A DNA stretch of 64,000 nucleotides from Pseudanabaena sp. Chao 1811 (GCF_027942295.1 NZ_CP101416.1:1178001-1242000); one strand, 5' to 3'; positions 54,005 through 63,816 are shown, counted from the first letter of the stretch. Numbers and translations: made by a program. Notes: generated from the sequence alone by a model not told the origin.

Positions 54005-54358
54005 CTACGCAGCATGTGCTAAGGGGAAACGAATTTCAATCGCTTCAAAGGGTACAGAAACCATACCATCTTCAGATCGTTCAATAAGTCCCAGTTCCCA
54101 TAGACGCGACACATCAGTGTGAACGTTTGAATAGTTACGTTCGGCAGTTTTCGCAAGGGCATACATGCTACTAGCTCCAATACGACTAAGTGTATCGAGT
54201 AAATCGAGGCGGGCTGGTGTCAACTCGGAAAATAAAGCGCGAGCTGACTCGAAACTCAGATGGTAGTCAGGCGATTGTCCTTGCTGAGAGTTAGCAATTT
54301 GCTGTTTAACAGCCCCGAAGATGGAACCGTTACGACTTAATTCAATAATTGCCTTCAT
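54005..54358 (-). CDS. HTH regulator, partner of DUF6516 protein
   Basis: A 117-aa protein. The winged-helix region is LDLLDTLSRIGASSMYALAKTAERNYSNVHTDVSRLWELGLIERSEDGMVSVPFEAIEIRFPL. This is the standard antitoxin-like companion of DUF6516 genes. It starts within the last four bases of that gene (ATGA), so translation is coupled. Confidence 0.88.
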   Translation of the reverse strand: MKAIIELSRNGSIFGAVKQQIANSQQGQSPDYHLSFESARALFSELTPARLDLLDTLSRIGASSMYALAKTAERNYSNVHTDVSRLWELGLIERSEDGMVSVPFEAIEIRFPLAHAA

Positions 54359-54648
54359 AGGTTACTCCATTCGTTCACATCTTGCTCGAAATCGGCTAGA
54401 AGCTGTTCAAGTGTAGAGAAATTGTAGTCTTTCTCTTGATCTCCGTAATGGCGGTGGTCTCCTTTGCCACGCTCATTATCGTAACGAACTCGACATATGC
54501 CAGAAGCACCATAGTAAAGTCGGTACTTGTATCTATGCTTAGATGGGAATATAGATTCAGGAACTTCCCAAATCACAACTTCGATTATCGAACCATCGTC
54601 GCGGACTTCTTTAGCTCTTGCAATCAGAATAGCTGTAATATATTGCAT
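54355..54648 (-). CDS. DUF6516 family protein (toxin candidate)
   Basis: A 97-aa protein with HRYKYRLYYGASGICRVRYDNERGKGDHRHYGDQEKDYNFSTLEQLLADFEQDV. The box VRYDNERGKGDHRH is the hallmark of DUF6516. Paired with a winged-helix gene it is regarded as a likely type II TA module; the toxin activity is unproven. Confidence 0.87.
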   Translation of the reverse strand: MQYITAILIARAKEVRDDGSIIEVVIWEVPESIFPSKHRYKYRLYYGASGICRVRYDNERGKGDHRHYGDQEKDYNFSTLEQLLADFEQDVNEWSNL

Positions 54649-54731
54649 ATTAGCAATATATTATGCGGAATGTCCAAGAAACGAAAAACAACAGATATTT
54701 TTGTTCAAATGTTTACTGGTTTGGGTATAAA

Positions 54732-55757
54732 TTAGATGGAATAGTCTAATGAGAAGGACTTGGTGTCCTTGGGTTCAATATAAACATTTTGCTGTGGTTG
54801 TAAATCTAACTCATTAAAACGTTCACGGGTGAGGTGAGCAGTTAATACCTGTCCATCATCTAGTACTAGCTCAGCTTGAACTTCCCAACCAAGATTAATG
54901 ATTCTATTGATCCTTGCTGCTATAGAAGTACTAGTTGGCTCAATCTCAATCAGAATATCGCGAGGACGAATATAAAGATCACCTTTACCATTCTGTTCGT
55001 GAGTTTGCTGGAATTTGCTAACTTGTTCGCTTTTAACTGGCAATACATTCACAGGTCCAATAAAGCTCATCACAAAAGGCGTAGCAGGATTGTCATAAAC
55101 TTCCGCAGGTGTGCCAATCTGCTCAATTTTGCCTTGATTCATCACCACGATTTGATCGGATACTTCCATCGCTTCTTCTTGGTCGTGGGTGACAAATACA
55201 CTGGTGACATGGACTTCATCATGGAGACGGCGTAGCCATGCACGCAATTCTTTACGGACTTTAGCATCTAGCGCTCCAAACGGCTCATCGAGCAGCAATA
55301 CACTAGGTTGTACAGCAAGGGCGCGGGCAAGGGAGACTCTTTGGCGCTGTCCACCCGATAGTTGTGAGGGGTAGCGGTTGCCAAGTCCTTTGAGTTGAAT
55401 GAGTTCAAGTAGCTCCTCTACGCGATCGGCAATTTTTGCCTTAGGTAGTTTGCGGACTTCTAGCCCGAAGCCAATATTTTGACGAATAGTCATGTGCTTG
55501 AACAGCGCATAATGCTGAAACACGAACCCAATGTTGCGATCGCGGACATCTTGATCGGTTGCGTCTTTACCTGTGAGAAAGATTTTGCCACTATCGGGAG
55601 ATTCTAAACCTGCAATTACTCGCAATAATGTGGATTTACCAGAGCCAGAAGGTCCTAATAGCGCAACGAGTGAGCCAGTTTTGACCTCAAGATTAATATT
55701 ATCGAGGGCTACATAATCGCCAAACTTCTTATTTACATTTTCTACAACAATGCCCAC
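54732..55757 (-). CDS. cysA: Sulfate/thiosulfate ABC transporter ATP-binding protein
   Basis: A 341-aa ATPase. Walker [10 protein letters not shown], signature [15 protein letters not shown], Walker [12 protein letters not shown] and H-loop [15 protein letters not shown] are complete. The C-terminal TOBE-like region ([10 protein letters not shown]...[11 protein letters not shown]) is typical of CysA. In the window no permease (CysT/CysW) or binding protein is nearby, so the partners are encoded elsewhere. Molybdate or another oxyanion is the main alternative substrate. Confidence 0.9.
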   Translation of the reverse strand: MGIVVENVNKKFGDYVALDNINLEVKTGSLVALLGPSGSGKSTLLRVIAGLESPDSGKIFLTGKDATDQDVRDRNIGFVFQHYALFKHMTIRQNIGFGLEVRKLPKAKIADRVEELLELIQLKGLGNRYPSQLSGGQRQRVSLARALAVQPSVLLLDEPFGALDAKVRKELRAWLRRLHDEVHVTSVFVTHDQEEAMEVSDQIVVMNQGKIEQIGTPAEVYDNPATPFVMSFIGPVNVLPVKSEQVSKFQQTHEQNGKGDLYIRPRDILIEIEPTSTSIAARINRIINLGWEVQAELVLDDGQVLTAHLTRERFNELDLQPQQNVYIEPKDTKSFSLDYSI

Positions 55758-56173
55758 GTTGCACTTGCCTCAAATTGTCTTGAAATGACCGACGGTATAG
55801 CTTTTAAGAAAGTATAGGTTGTACAAATCTACAGTTATCCTGTGAGTTTACCGTTGATTAGGTGTATTCATATATTACAGTACTTCTTGTGGATCGCAAA
55901 CCCAAAAACTAAATATAGTTGTAGTCACTCTAAAACTCAAAAGAGCGTTACAGCGCTTCATCCTACAACGCTCTTTTGGGTTTTGAGAGCGCTATAATAT
56001 TTTCAAAGAGGGGCGCATTGCGCCCCTCTTCTGTTTTGCAAGTAAATATTAAGGGGCATGACAGTAGATTGCTGTTTGTCGCTAAAGTGGATACACAAAA
56101 CACCGCCAAACCATCAAGAAATTGTGAGGAATTTTGGACTGCTTTCGAGAATTCCTGTAATTTCCTGTAATTT
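55758..56173. other. Intergenic region with two hairpins
   Basis: No gene is supported. Hairpins at about 55940-55979 (CAAAAGAGCG...CGCTCTTTTG) and 56006-56030 (AAGAGGGGCGC-ATT). The short open frames on both strands here run through the hairpins and are rejected. The region holds the divergent promoters of cysA and the 56174 gene. Confidence 0.45.
56006..56030. repeat. Hairpin AAGAGGGGCGC-ATT
   Basis: Perfect 11-bp stem with loop ATT, lying between divergent genes rather than at a gene end. Confidence 0.65.
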
Positions 56174-57748
56174 ATGTTTATGAGATCAACTCCGTTTATT
56201 CCTATTGCCGTATTTATACTTACCATTGCCTTGCTTGGTTGGGGATATGTTCGTTCCCGTCAGTTTGGCAAGCTAGGGCTACTTTCTTGGTTGCAGTTCG
56301 TAGCGCTGATGTCGCCTTGGTTAATTTATTTTGGTCTATTTGTCTCTGGTGTTTTTATTAATTTCACAACCCTATTATTTTTATTGCTTGGTTCTACGAT
56401 CGCCTATGTAGCGATTAGCAATCAATTGCGTAAGATTGTGACCGCAGAAAGATCAGAGATCGAGAAGAAACTCAAACGGGATCTCGAAGCCAGTAGCGAT
56501 CACGCCAATTTGCAGCCAGATAATTCATCTGGTACGCCCACCCAAAATCAATCTGTAAATACCCCCATTGCTGTAGCTATGTCTCAGGGCAAGACACAGC
56601 TAAAACTGTTTAAGGCAGTGCCTGCGGAAGATATGAAACTGATGCAGGGCATTTTTGGGATTGAAACCTACTACCTCACCGAGACAATCCCCTATCAAGA
56701 GGGTGCGATTTTTAAAGGTAATTTGCGTGGTGAGCCAGATGTGGTACATGAACGGCTATCAACATCTTTGCGTGATCGCCTTGGCGATAAATACAATTTA
56801 TTTTTGGTAGAGGGTCAAGACCGTAAGCCTGTGGTAATTGTGCTGCCCAATCGGGATCTATCTATTGATAACAACACGATTCCGCAAAGAGTCTTGATTG
56901 CGGTGTTGATTGTGGCTAATGGCTATACGGCTTTGAGTTTAGGAGCGCAGGTAGCAGGTATTCCCTCTATTCAAACGGCTCAAGACTATTTAGCGGGATT
57001 ACCCTTTGCTCTTGGCATTGCCGCAATTTTGGGCTTGCGAGAATTGGCAATGCGTCTAATGGCACGCAAATATAAAGTCAAAATGAGTTTGCCATTTCTC
57101 CTACCTTCCTCACAACTAGGTTCCTTTGGCGCATTCAGTCGCATTTTTTCGCCCTTACCTAATCGTGTCGCCCTCTTTGACATTGCGATCGCGCCAGCAG
57201 TTGCTAGTGGCTTGTTGTCTTTGATCGTATTGATTGTGGGCTTATATCTATCTGCGATCGGTATGGGCAGTATTGATATTCCTAGCCAAATTTTCCAAGC
57301 TTCAGTATTAGCAGGAACCTTAGCCAAGTTATTGCTTGGTGATGCTCTGCATAACAATTTGGTTTCGATCCACCCCCTTGTAATTTTGGGATGGCTCGGC
57401 TCAGCAATTACTGCCCTAAATTTAATGCCTGCGGGACAGTTAGATGGCGGGCGCATTGTCCAGTCTGTGTATGGGCGGCGGGTTGCGAGTTGGACGACCG
57501 TATTAACACTGATTTTCTTAGTAATTGCAACGGTGATCAATCCATTAGCTCTCTATTGGGGTGGGATTATCCTGATCCTTTTACGCGATCTCGAACGTCC
57601 AATGCTGAATGAACTGTCAGAACTAGATGGCGATCGCGAGGCTTTGGGTGTTGTTGCCCTATTTTGGATGGTAGTTACTTTATTACCGCTTACCTCTGGC
57701 GTGGCGGAACGTTTAGGTATAGGTGGTGGTAGCGGACTAATTCCTTAA
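56174..57748 (+). CDS. Site-2 protease family protein (EGY-like) without HExxH
   Basis: A 524-aa protein with two N-terminal helices, a soluble domain (AEDMKLMQGIFGIETYYLTETIPYQEGAIFKGNL, typical of EGY/S2P proteins) and about seven C-terminal helices. The NxxPxxxLDGG motif is intact (NLMPAGQLDGGRIVQSVYGRR). Where HExxH is expected (about residue 287) the sequence is LRELAMRLMARKY, so both zinc histidines are missing. Plant EGY3 is a known inactive member. This protein is probably a membrane-bound pseudoprotease. Confidence 0.85.
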   Translation: MFMRSTPFIPIAVFILTIALLGWGYVRSRQFGKLGLLSWLQFVALMSPWLIYFGLFVSGVFINFTTLLFLLLGSTIAYVAISNQLRKIVTAERSEIEKKLKRDLEASSDHANLQPDNSSGTPTQNQSVNTPIAVAMSQGKTQLKLFKAVPAEDMKLMQGIFGIETYYLTETIPYQEGAIFKGNLRGEPDVVHERLSTSLRDRLGDKYNLFLVEGQDRKPVVIVLPNRDLSIDNNTIPQRVLIAVLIVANGYTALSLGAQVAGIPSIQTAQDYLAGLPFALGIAAILGLRELAMRLMARKYKVKMSLPFLLPSSQLGSFGAFSRIFSPLPNRVALFDIAIAPAVASGLLSLIVLIVGLYLSAIGMGSIDIPSQIFQASVLAGTLAKLLLGDALHNNLVSIHPLVILGWLGSAITALNLMPAGQLDGGRIVQSVYGRRVASWTTVLTLIFLVIATVINPLALYWGGIILILLRDLERPMLNELSELDGDREALGVVALFWMVVTLLPLTSGVAERLGIGGGSGLIP

Positions 57749-57799
57749 GTTGTTTTATTTTGCCTACGGCAAAATAAAACTTAAAGACCCTAATGGGAT

Positions 57800-57834
57800 A
57801 AGTGGCGGCGCTTCGCGCCGCCACTTGTTTTTTA
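57800..57834. terminator. Bidirectional terminator, GGCGGCGC-TTC
   Basis: Perfect 12-bp stem AAGTGGCGGCGC with loop TTC and T-run, between the convergent protease-like and SPFH genes. A smaller hairpin (GTTTTATTTTGCC...GGCAAAATAAAAC) lies just before it at 57751-57779. Confidence 0.85.
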
Positions 57835-57845
57835 TTATATGCCCC

Positions 57846-58913
57846 TTACAAATTATCCAAATCTAAATCATTATCATTATCTTTAAGCACTTCGGGCTGA
57901 TTTGGTGGATTTGTTGGCTCTGCCTTCTCTTTACTTGTTGGCGTTCGGAAAGGTTTTACTTCAGGCAAGTTGCGTAACGCTGGGGGAATATTACTACTTT
58001 CACCAAAGGGTTTCTTAGCGATCACTTCAGTAATTTTGTTATCAGTCATCGCTAACAAAGATTGAATTGCCCCTGGGAGCGACTGCGGATCCATAAACAA
58101 CACTTTGCTACTAGGACTCTGCCCGATCGCCTGTCCCATTTCTAAATATTTTTGCGCTAATAAATACTGCACTGCATCCTGTCCGTGGGGATGATTGGCG
58201 ATCGCTTCAGCAATGCGTTCAATAGATAAAGCCATTGCCTCAGTCTGTTCTAAACGTACTTGGCGCTCTGATTCGGCAAGCACCTTATTAGACAGGGCAA
58301 CGGCTTCCGCCTTTTTGATTTCTGAAGTTTTTTCCCCCTCAGACAGAGAAATCATGGCTTTTTTCTCAATTTCTGCTGCTTTTTGTTTTTCCATCGACAG
58401 CAGCACCGATGTGGGAATTGTGATTTCGCCTAATCTCACACGCAATACCCTAATTCCCCAGTCTTTAGTATCACTAGAGATGCCCTGCAAAATTTCTTCG
58501 TTAATACGTTCTTGTCCACCAATAATATTATCGAGATCACAGCGCCCAATCTGCGTTTGAATCTGAGTGGCTAGGGACACACTCAAGGATTTATCAACAT
58601 TCTCAATATTATATTTTGCCTGTTTGAGATCCGTAACTTGCCAATACATCACCCCACTTACACTGACGCTGACACTATCAGACGTTGTACAGGGTTGGGG
58701 AGACATTTCTAAAACCTGTTCGCGGGAGCTTTGAATTAAAGCAACACGATCAAGAAATGGTAAAACGATATTAATCCCCGGTTCCATCGTTTTTTGATAC
58801 TTACCAAATCTCTCAACTAGCGCAATTTGTCCTTCTTCAATAATCTGAAAGGAGCGATAAATATAAGTGCCACTTAAAAGAGCAAAAACAATGCTGAAAA
58901 TTGTTGCTTCCAT
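57846..58913 (-). CDS. SPFH/band 7 membrane protein (stomatin/QmcA-like)
   Basis: A 355-aa protein. An N-terminal membrane segment (IFSIVFALLSGTYIYRSF) precedes the SPFH domain: QIALVERFGKYQKTMEPGINIVLPFLDRV and SVSVSGVMYWQVTDLKQAKYNIENVDKSL. A coiled coil (EKQKAAEIEKKAMISLSEGEKTSEIKKAEA) and a Pro-rich tail follow. Such proteins form large caps that organise membrane microdomains and protease complexes. Confidence 0.92.
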   Translation of the reverse strand: MEATIFSIVFALLSGTYIYRSFQIIEEGQIALVERFGKYQKTMEPGINIVLPFLDRVALIQSSREQVLEMSPQPCTTSDSVSVSVSGVMYWQVTDLKQAKYNIENVDKSLSVSLATQIQTQIGRCDLDNIIGGQERINEEILQGISSDTKDWGIRVLRVRLGEITIPTSVLLSMEKQKAAEIEKKAMISLSEGEKTSEIKKAEAVALSNKVLAESERQVRLEQTEAMALSIERIAEAIANHPHGQDAVQYLLAQKYLEMGQAIGQSPSSKVLFMDPQSLPGAIQSLLAMTDNKITEVIAKKPFGESSNIPPALRNLPEVKPFRTPTSKEKAEPTNPPNQPEVLKDNDNDLDLDNL

Positions 58914-58973
58914 TGGTGAACCTCTTGTCGTAAAAAGGTCTGCACATTGAGCAGACCCTTTTCAGCACTAAAT

Positions 58974-59198
58974 TTAGTTGGCTAATTCTATTTCATGATC
59001 ACCTAAATGAGTCACAAATCTAGGTGCAAACCTAATCTCGTAGGGATAATTGGGGCTGATCGGGCGACCATGCCACTCTGTATGTATACGCACAATTTCT
59101 CCTTCTAATCCTGAAATATCAAAGGCTTTACCCTTATGTTCAGGATGGTGGAAGACACTTAATGGTGTCTTGACACGAATGCGATCGCCAATCTTCAT
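58974..59198 (-). CDS. ftrV: Ferredoxin-thioredoxin reductase variable subunit
   Basis: A 74-aa protein: MKIGDRIRVKTPLSVFHHPEHKGKAFDISGLEGEI and TEWHGRPISPNYPYEIRF match FtrV. The variable chain is a small SH3-like beta barrel that shields the catalytic FTR subunit, which passes electrons from ferredoxin to thioredoxin in light-dependent regulation. The catalytic gene is not nearby. Confidence 0.94.
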   Translation of the reverse strand: MKIGDRIRVKTPLSVFHHPEHKGKAFDISGLEGEIVRIHTEWHGRPISPNYPYEIRFAPRFVTHLGDHEIELAN

Positions 59199-59258
59199 AA
59201 ATTTTGATGTATCTAAATGTAAACGATATTTACCAATTATCGCTTGTCTAGGTTGAAT

Positions 59259-59294
59259 TAATAAAGATGTGGCACAAAGCGCTGCATCTTTATT
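59259..59294. terminator. Hairpin after rsfS
   Basis: TTAATAAAGATG...CATCTTTATT with an internal GCACAAAGCGC part. It lies just beyond the rsfS stop on the minus strand. Confidence 0.65.
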
Positions 59295-59296
59295 GA

Positions 59297-59716
59297 CTAT
59301 TCAGCCACAGGTAAAACAACTTCTAGTTTTGGTGCATGTCCCCAGAATGCCTCTAGGTCATAATATTCACGTTCTTGAGCCATCATTGCATGGACAATCA
59401 CATCGCCGTAGTCCAGCAAAATCCATGAGCCATCTTGCTCACCAGCAATATTTCTAGGTTTACGTCCAAATTTTTCTTTGATCGCCTCTTCGGTAGCACC
59501 AGCGATCGCCCTTACCTGCGCCTTAGAAAATCCCGATGCAATTACAAAATACTCCGCCAGACTGGAAACTTCACCGATCGCCAGCAAAACGATATTCTCT
59601 CCCTTGCGATCGTCAGCAGCGAGTACGGCTGCCTGTGCTATTTGATAGCTTGGTTCTTGCTCTCTTTGACTAAGATTTAGATCTGGGGATGTAGGGATAT
59701 CGGTTGCGATGGTCAT
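59297..59716 (-). CDS. rsfS: Ribosomal silencing factor RsfS
   Basis: A 139-aa protein. AAVLAADDRKGENIVLLAIGEVSSLAEYFVIASGFSKAQVRAIAGATEEAI and GSWILLDYGDVIVHAMMAQEREYYDLEAFW are the RsfS/Iojap core. It binds L14 and blocks subunit joining when nutrients are low. An N-terminal tail of about 25 polar residues is extra. Next to ftrV on the same strand but with a hairpin between. Confidence 0.94.
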   Translation of the reverse strand: MTIATDIPTSPDLNLSQREQEPSYQIAQAAVLAADDRKGENIVLLAIGEVSSLAEYFVIASGFSKAQVRAIAGATEEAIKEKFGRKPRNIAGEQDGSWILLDYGDVIVHAMMAQEREYYDLEAFWGHAPKLEVVLPVAE

Positions 59717-59922
59717 AGTGGGCAGATGTACTCCTGATTGATGAACTGGCGTAAATTATTTCAATACATCAATATTGTAACTTGATCTCAAATTCTGGTG
59801 TTCTTTTTCAAATGCAGGCATCACCAAGCAAGGGCTCCATTTTTTAACAAGCTATTTGTGCCGTGCTTTGCATGGCGCAAGTGCAAAAGCATGGCTTTGC
59901 ACTTGCGCTAAACTAACGTTTT

Positions 59923-60513
59923 TTAAAAATTTTTTTGCAATAAAAATCTGCGGGGATGACCTAGTAGCCAATGATTTAAGGAATTTTCTTGGTCATGGAG
60001 CCGATAGCCGATGTCATCATAGAGGCTACGCGCAGGCTGATTATCTTCTAGTACGTGCATATATAAACGTGAAAATCCCCATTGCTTTACCGTTTTCTCG
60101 GCGGCTAGCAATAGTTGCTTTGCCACACCACGTCGTCGCCATTGAGGATGTACTGCTAAGTTAAAAATATAAGGGTATTGCTGCATAGTATGACCTAGCC
60201 AAAATTGATGGTGGGGCTTGGTCGGCACATAGCGCATACAAATTTCTAGTGAGGCGATCGCTTGAGACTTGTTGGTAGTATGGGTAGCTACGAGGCAGGC
60301 ATAGCAAGGGGTTTGTTCACTAAAGCGGCTGTTGAGATCGAGCATAATCCCGTAGCGCAAAAGTGGATATGCCAAATCTGTAAAGCAGCGCAGCAACCAG
60401 TTAACTTTGCGATCATGACTACGATAAAAGCTCTCAGTCAAGATGTCTGACACATGCCCAACATCTCTAGAACTAGCGTGGCGGATGATAAACGAAGAAG
60501 ATTGTCTTTGCAC
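59923..60513 (-). CDS. GNAT-family acetyltransferase (RimI-like)
   Basis: A 196-aa protein. Motif A is YIFNLAVHPQWRRRGVAKQLLLAAEKTVKQWG, followed by LYMHVLEDNQPARSLYDDIGYRLHD. The N-terminus (SSFIIRHASSRDVGHVSDILTESFY) is typical of GNAT enzymes in cyanobacteria and chloroplasts. Substrate unknown; a protein N-terminus or small amine is likely. Confidence 0.88.
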   Translation of the reverse strand: MQRQSSSFIIRHASSRDVGHVSDILTESFYRSHDRKVNWLLRCFTDLAYPLLRYGIMLDLNSRFSEQTPCYACLVATHTTNKSQAIASLEICMRYVPTKPHHQFWLGHTMQQYPYIFNLAVHPQWRRRGVAKQLLLAAEKTVKQWGFSRLYMHVLEDNQPARSLYDDIGYRLHDQENSLNHWLLGHPRRFLLQKNF

Positions 60514-60626
60514 ATCTAGCGCTAACAGCTTAGCAATAATAATTTAGCGAACGTATTTTAGGGATAATAACGTAAGTAAATCATTTTAAGAAGCAATTTC
60601 TCGCAATATTTTAACCAGCGATCGCA

Positions 60627-61454
60627 ATGACCAATCTCGATAAACCCGTCTATAGCTCCAGCAAAATCCGTCCACGCAAACAATTTGGGCAACATTGGTT
60701 GCGAAGTGATGCAGTCCTGAACAAAATTTTGCGAGCGGGACAATTGCAGCAAAGCGATCGCATTTTAGAAATTGGACCAGGAACTGGCAATCTCACCCGT
60801 TTATTACTGCCCTTTGTGGAATCCCTCACCGCCGTAGAAATTGATCGCGATCTTTGCGAGAAGCTTCGCAAAACCATGAATCAACCTAACTTCCAATTAA
60901 TCGAAGGTAGTATTCTCGATATTCCACTTCCCACTGGAACTAATAAAGTCATTGCCAATATTCCCTACAACATCACAGGCGAAATCCTCAAAAAGCTATT
61001 GGGAACCCTAGCAGAACCTATACAACAGTTTGAGCAAATCGTTCTATTAGTCCAGAAAGAAATTGGCGATCGCCTTGCGGCAAAAGCTGGTCACAAAGCC
61101 TATAATGCTCTCAGTGTAAAGATTCAATACCTTGCGGATTGTCAATTTATTTGTGATGTCCCTGCTGCCGCCTTCTATCCACCCCCAAAAGTTAATTCCG
61201 CCGTTGTTCGCATCATTCCCCGTCCACCGATCACTCCCGCCAGCGATCCTAAATTCTTAGATCGGCTAATCACTCTTGGGTTTGCAACTAAACGGAAAAT
61301 GTTACGCAACAATCTCATCTCCGAAATAGATCGCGATCGCCTAGTTCTAATCCTAGAATCAATGGGAATCAATGCACAAGTACGCGCCGAAGATCTCGAT
61401 GTTGCTCAATGGGTCGCCCTGAGCGAAGAAGTGATCAAGGTAAAATCATCATGA
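60627..61454 (+). CDS. rsmA: 16S rRNA dimethyladenosine transferase
   Basis: A 275-aa protein. RPRKQFGQHWLRSDAVLNKIL is the N-terminal signature. SAM motif I is ILEIGPGTGNLTRLLL, catalytic NIPYNITGEILKKLL, and the C-terminal helical domain is complete. It dimethylates two adjacent adenines near the 3' end of 16S rRNA (KsgA). Divergent from the GNAT gene. Confidence 0.96.
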   Translation: MTNLDKPVYSSSKIRPRKQFGQHWLRSDAVLNKILRAGQLQQSDRILEIGPGTGNLTRLLLPFVESLTAVEIDRDLCEKLRKTMNQPNFQLIEGSILDIPLPTGTNKVIANIPYNITGEILKKLLGTLAEPIQQFEQIVLLVQKEIGDRLAAKAGHKAYNALSVKIQYLADCQFICDVPAAAFYPPPKVNSAVVRIIPRPPITPASDPKFLDRLITLGFATKRKMLRNNLISEIDRDRLVLILESMGINAQVRAEDLDVAQWVALSEEVIKVKSS

Positions 61455-61580
61455 TTAAATCAGGGTATAAAATGTTTTGAGAGAGATATAGCTATTGAGT
61501 ATGAAGAGTTAAAATTTAATCAAAATAACTATGCCAACTAAACAATTTATTAATTAACGTTTTTATTGATTAACGTTATT

Positions 61581-63815
61581 TTAGTTTTGTTCTTTATAAA
61601 GGTCTGTTTCAAAAGTTGTTTCAAGAGTTTGCTCAATGAAATTAGGATAGATAATCGTGTCAAACAATTCTCTCAGAATTTCTTTTCTGTTTCCCTTGAT
61701 ACTGTCAAGGATATTTTCATAGTCTTGTTTAACAAATTTTTCTCTAGCAGACCTTCTTTCTGCCAGTGAAATTTGGTGTATGCGTTCTTTATCTTCAGGT
61801 TTAGGATATATACCATGTAGCCATGTTGTATGTAGAGCTAGAGCTAAATTTAAAGGCTGAGGATCTTTAGAGCATAGACGGAGAGGTGCTTTCTTAAAGT
61901 CATTAGCATCAAAAACCCAAAATTCATCTTTAGCGTGTTGGGGATTTTCTGGATCGTCGTCAGCAATCACAATACAAGCAATAAATCCATGAACCGAAGG
62001 ATCTCGTTCAGATGGGCAGGGTAGTGAACTTGGAATAAATTGTGGTGAACAAGCAAAGTATCCTGCTGGAAAAGCATATTGATCTTCAATCTTCATTGCT
62101 TGCGTATCAAGTCTTAGAAGTGTGGCAGGTTTATTGTCTTTTGGTAGATCCTCAAAACAAACAACTCTGCGCTTTCTGTCTTTGAATTCCTTATAAATTC
62201 TTTCAGGAATTAATTCCCATGAAAAGCCCCAAGACATCCAGTAGATATTTTTGACGATAGTTTCTGATGATTTCCCTAGATCATCTCGACAAAGATCGTA
62301 GTGAGTATATACTGTCGGTGCCCATGTGGAATTCCAGTCAAGGACATGCTGAGATTCTTCAATTTTGCTTGTCTGAGTGTTAATTACATAGCGACCAAAA
62401 CATCCTAAATCAAGAGTTCCAACCATCATTCCTTCAAGTTCATTTGGTTGATTTCGCAAGTGTGGTTTTGATGGGATATTGGAATCATAACGAGTGATCC
62501 ATTCGGTTACATCCCAACCAATGCTATGCCCAATGTGTAATGTAATTTTATCTTCGGAATCACTATAGTCCGCCGCAAAGTGAGAGATTTCTAGAGGGAT
62601 TTTTACTTGTTGAACTTCTAGACGCTTTGGATCTTTTATTGTCCCACCATTTTCTTGCAACTGATCCCGTTTGATAATATAAAGATTGTTAAAGAGCGCG
62701 GGTGGGATTGGCTGTAAGAAAACTGATTGAATCAATGAGCCTAACCATTTAAAATAGTTCTTATTAAATATTGGAAGTTTGAGAAAACCAAAGAGAAAAG
62801 GGGCAAAAACCTGAGAAAACTCCATCTGAAATGAGATATCTGCCACGATGATGTGATTTTCTGTGATCGCAAGCTGGTGTAACGACTGCTGGACGATGAC
62901 AGGGTTTCCATCGGGTAGATATAGTCGCCAACGTTCAAGTGTTTTTTGATTTGGGCAATACCGAAGGAGATCAGTATATCTCCCAAATAGTTGTTCTTTT
63001 TCTAGCTCTTTTGTGGCAATACACTTCGACAATTTGTCAAACAAAAGATTAACAGTTTTGCTACCCCAACCGTTATATCCTGTTGAATAGTTAGTTGTAT
63101 ATATTTCTTGGTCTTTTGATTTACTATCTAATTTTGACAGATCTACTGCTGGATGCGCTGAGTTGATATGTGCATCAAAGATAGTTTTACTTGAATTAAT
63201 AGGAAAAATACCTAACCAATCTTTAATTAAACCCATTGGTTCTATTAATTCTAGAGAATCAGGATCGATTTCATGGGGACGACCTCCGTCAATCGTGACC
63301 CAGAGGCGATCTCCTAGATGCAAAAAAGCTGTATTTAGTTGATTGCGAGCGCCCAGAGTCAAACTGGATCGCACTTGTCCGCCATTTCGAAAAGATTCCC
63401 AATAGCTAAACAAAGGATGCTTTTTAGCAAACCAACTTTTTGGTAATTGATCGCCTCCAGAGCAATAATGCTGAATCGCCAGATCGGCATAGTAGCAAGG
63501 AGTTTTCATAATGCGCGTTTTAAGTGTGGATTGCCCCTTCTCAAAACCCAATCGATAAACCATGCCATCGCCAGTATAAAGCTGTGTGCCGTATTCCTTT
63601 GGCTTCTTTGCGCTTTGAAACAGTGCGCCTACAAAGAAAGCATAACCATGTAGCCCCTCAAATCCTTCTGGGAATTTCTCATTCTGATAAGGAGAATTGT
63701 ATTTGATAGGCTTGTACAGATCGTCTGGATTGTGCTGACAACAATCTAATTGTATTTCTTGCTCAACTCGACTAGTTTTTGTAGCAGAGTTTGGTACGTG
63801 GGGAATGTTTGTCAT
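61581..63815 (-). CDS. Carotenoid oxygenase (RPE65)-like protein, unusually long
   Basis: A 744-aa protein. NTAFLHLGDRLWVTIDGGRPHEIDPDSLELIEPMG matches the RPE65/carotenoid cleavage dioxygenase family. Candidate Fe(II) histidines occur in INSAHPAVD (His221), LHQLAITENHIIVAD, ISHFAADYS and the C-terminal TTWLHGIYPKP. The usual length is about 480-530, so extra segments are present, including a C-terminal helical tail. The start lies one base after the stop of the WD40 gene, and AGGAG sits nine bases before it. It should cleave a carotenoid or apocarotenoid if all four His are real; substrate is unknown. Confidence 0.8.
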   Translation of the reverse strand: MTNIPHVPNSATKTSRVEQEIQLDCCQHNPDDLYKPIKYNSPYQNEKFPEGFEGLHGYAFFVGALFQSAKKPKEYGTQLYTGDGMVYRLGFEKGQSTLKTRIMKTPCYYADLAIQHYCSGGDQLPKSWFAKKHPLFSYWESFRNGGQVRSSLTLGARNQLNTAFLHLGDRLWVTIDGGRPHEIDPDSLELIEPMGLIKDWLGIFPINSSKTIFDAHINSAHPAVDLSKLDSKSKDQEIYTTNYSTGYNGWGSKTVNLLFDKLSKCIATKELEKEQLFGRYTDLLRYCPNQKTLERWRLYLPDGNPVIVQQSLHQLAITENHIIVADISFQMEFSQVFAPFLFGFLKLPIFNKNYFKWLGSLIQSVFLQPIPPALFNNLYIIKRDQLQENGGTIKDPKRLEVQQVKIPLEISHFAADYSDSEDKITLHIGHSIGWDVTEWITRYDSNIPSKPHLRNQPNELEGMMVGTLDLGCFGRYVINTQTSKIEESQHVLDWNSTWAPTVYTHYDLCRDDLGKSSETIVKNIYWMSWGFSWELIPERIYKEFKDRKRRVVCFEDLPKDNKPATLLRLDTQAMKIEDQYAFPAGYFACSPQFIPSSLPCPSERDPSVHGFIACIVIADDDPENPQHAKDEFWVFDANDFKKAPLRLCSKDPQPLNLALALHTTWLHGIYPKPEDKERIHQISLAERRSAREKFVKQDYENILDSIKGNRKEILRELFDTIIYPNFIEQTLETTFETDLYKEQN

Positions 63816-63816
63816 A

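Noticed and set aside
55963-56226. Short frames on both strands between cysA and the site-2 protease homologue
   Set aside because: They run through two hairpins and into the protease-like gene; no motif or ribosome site.
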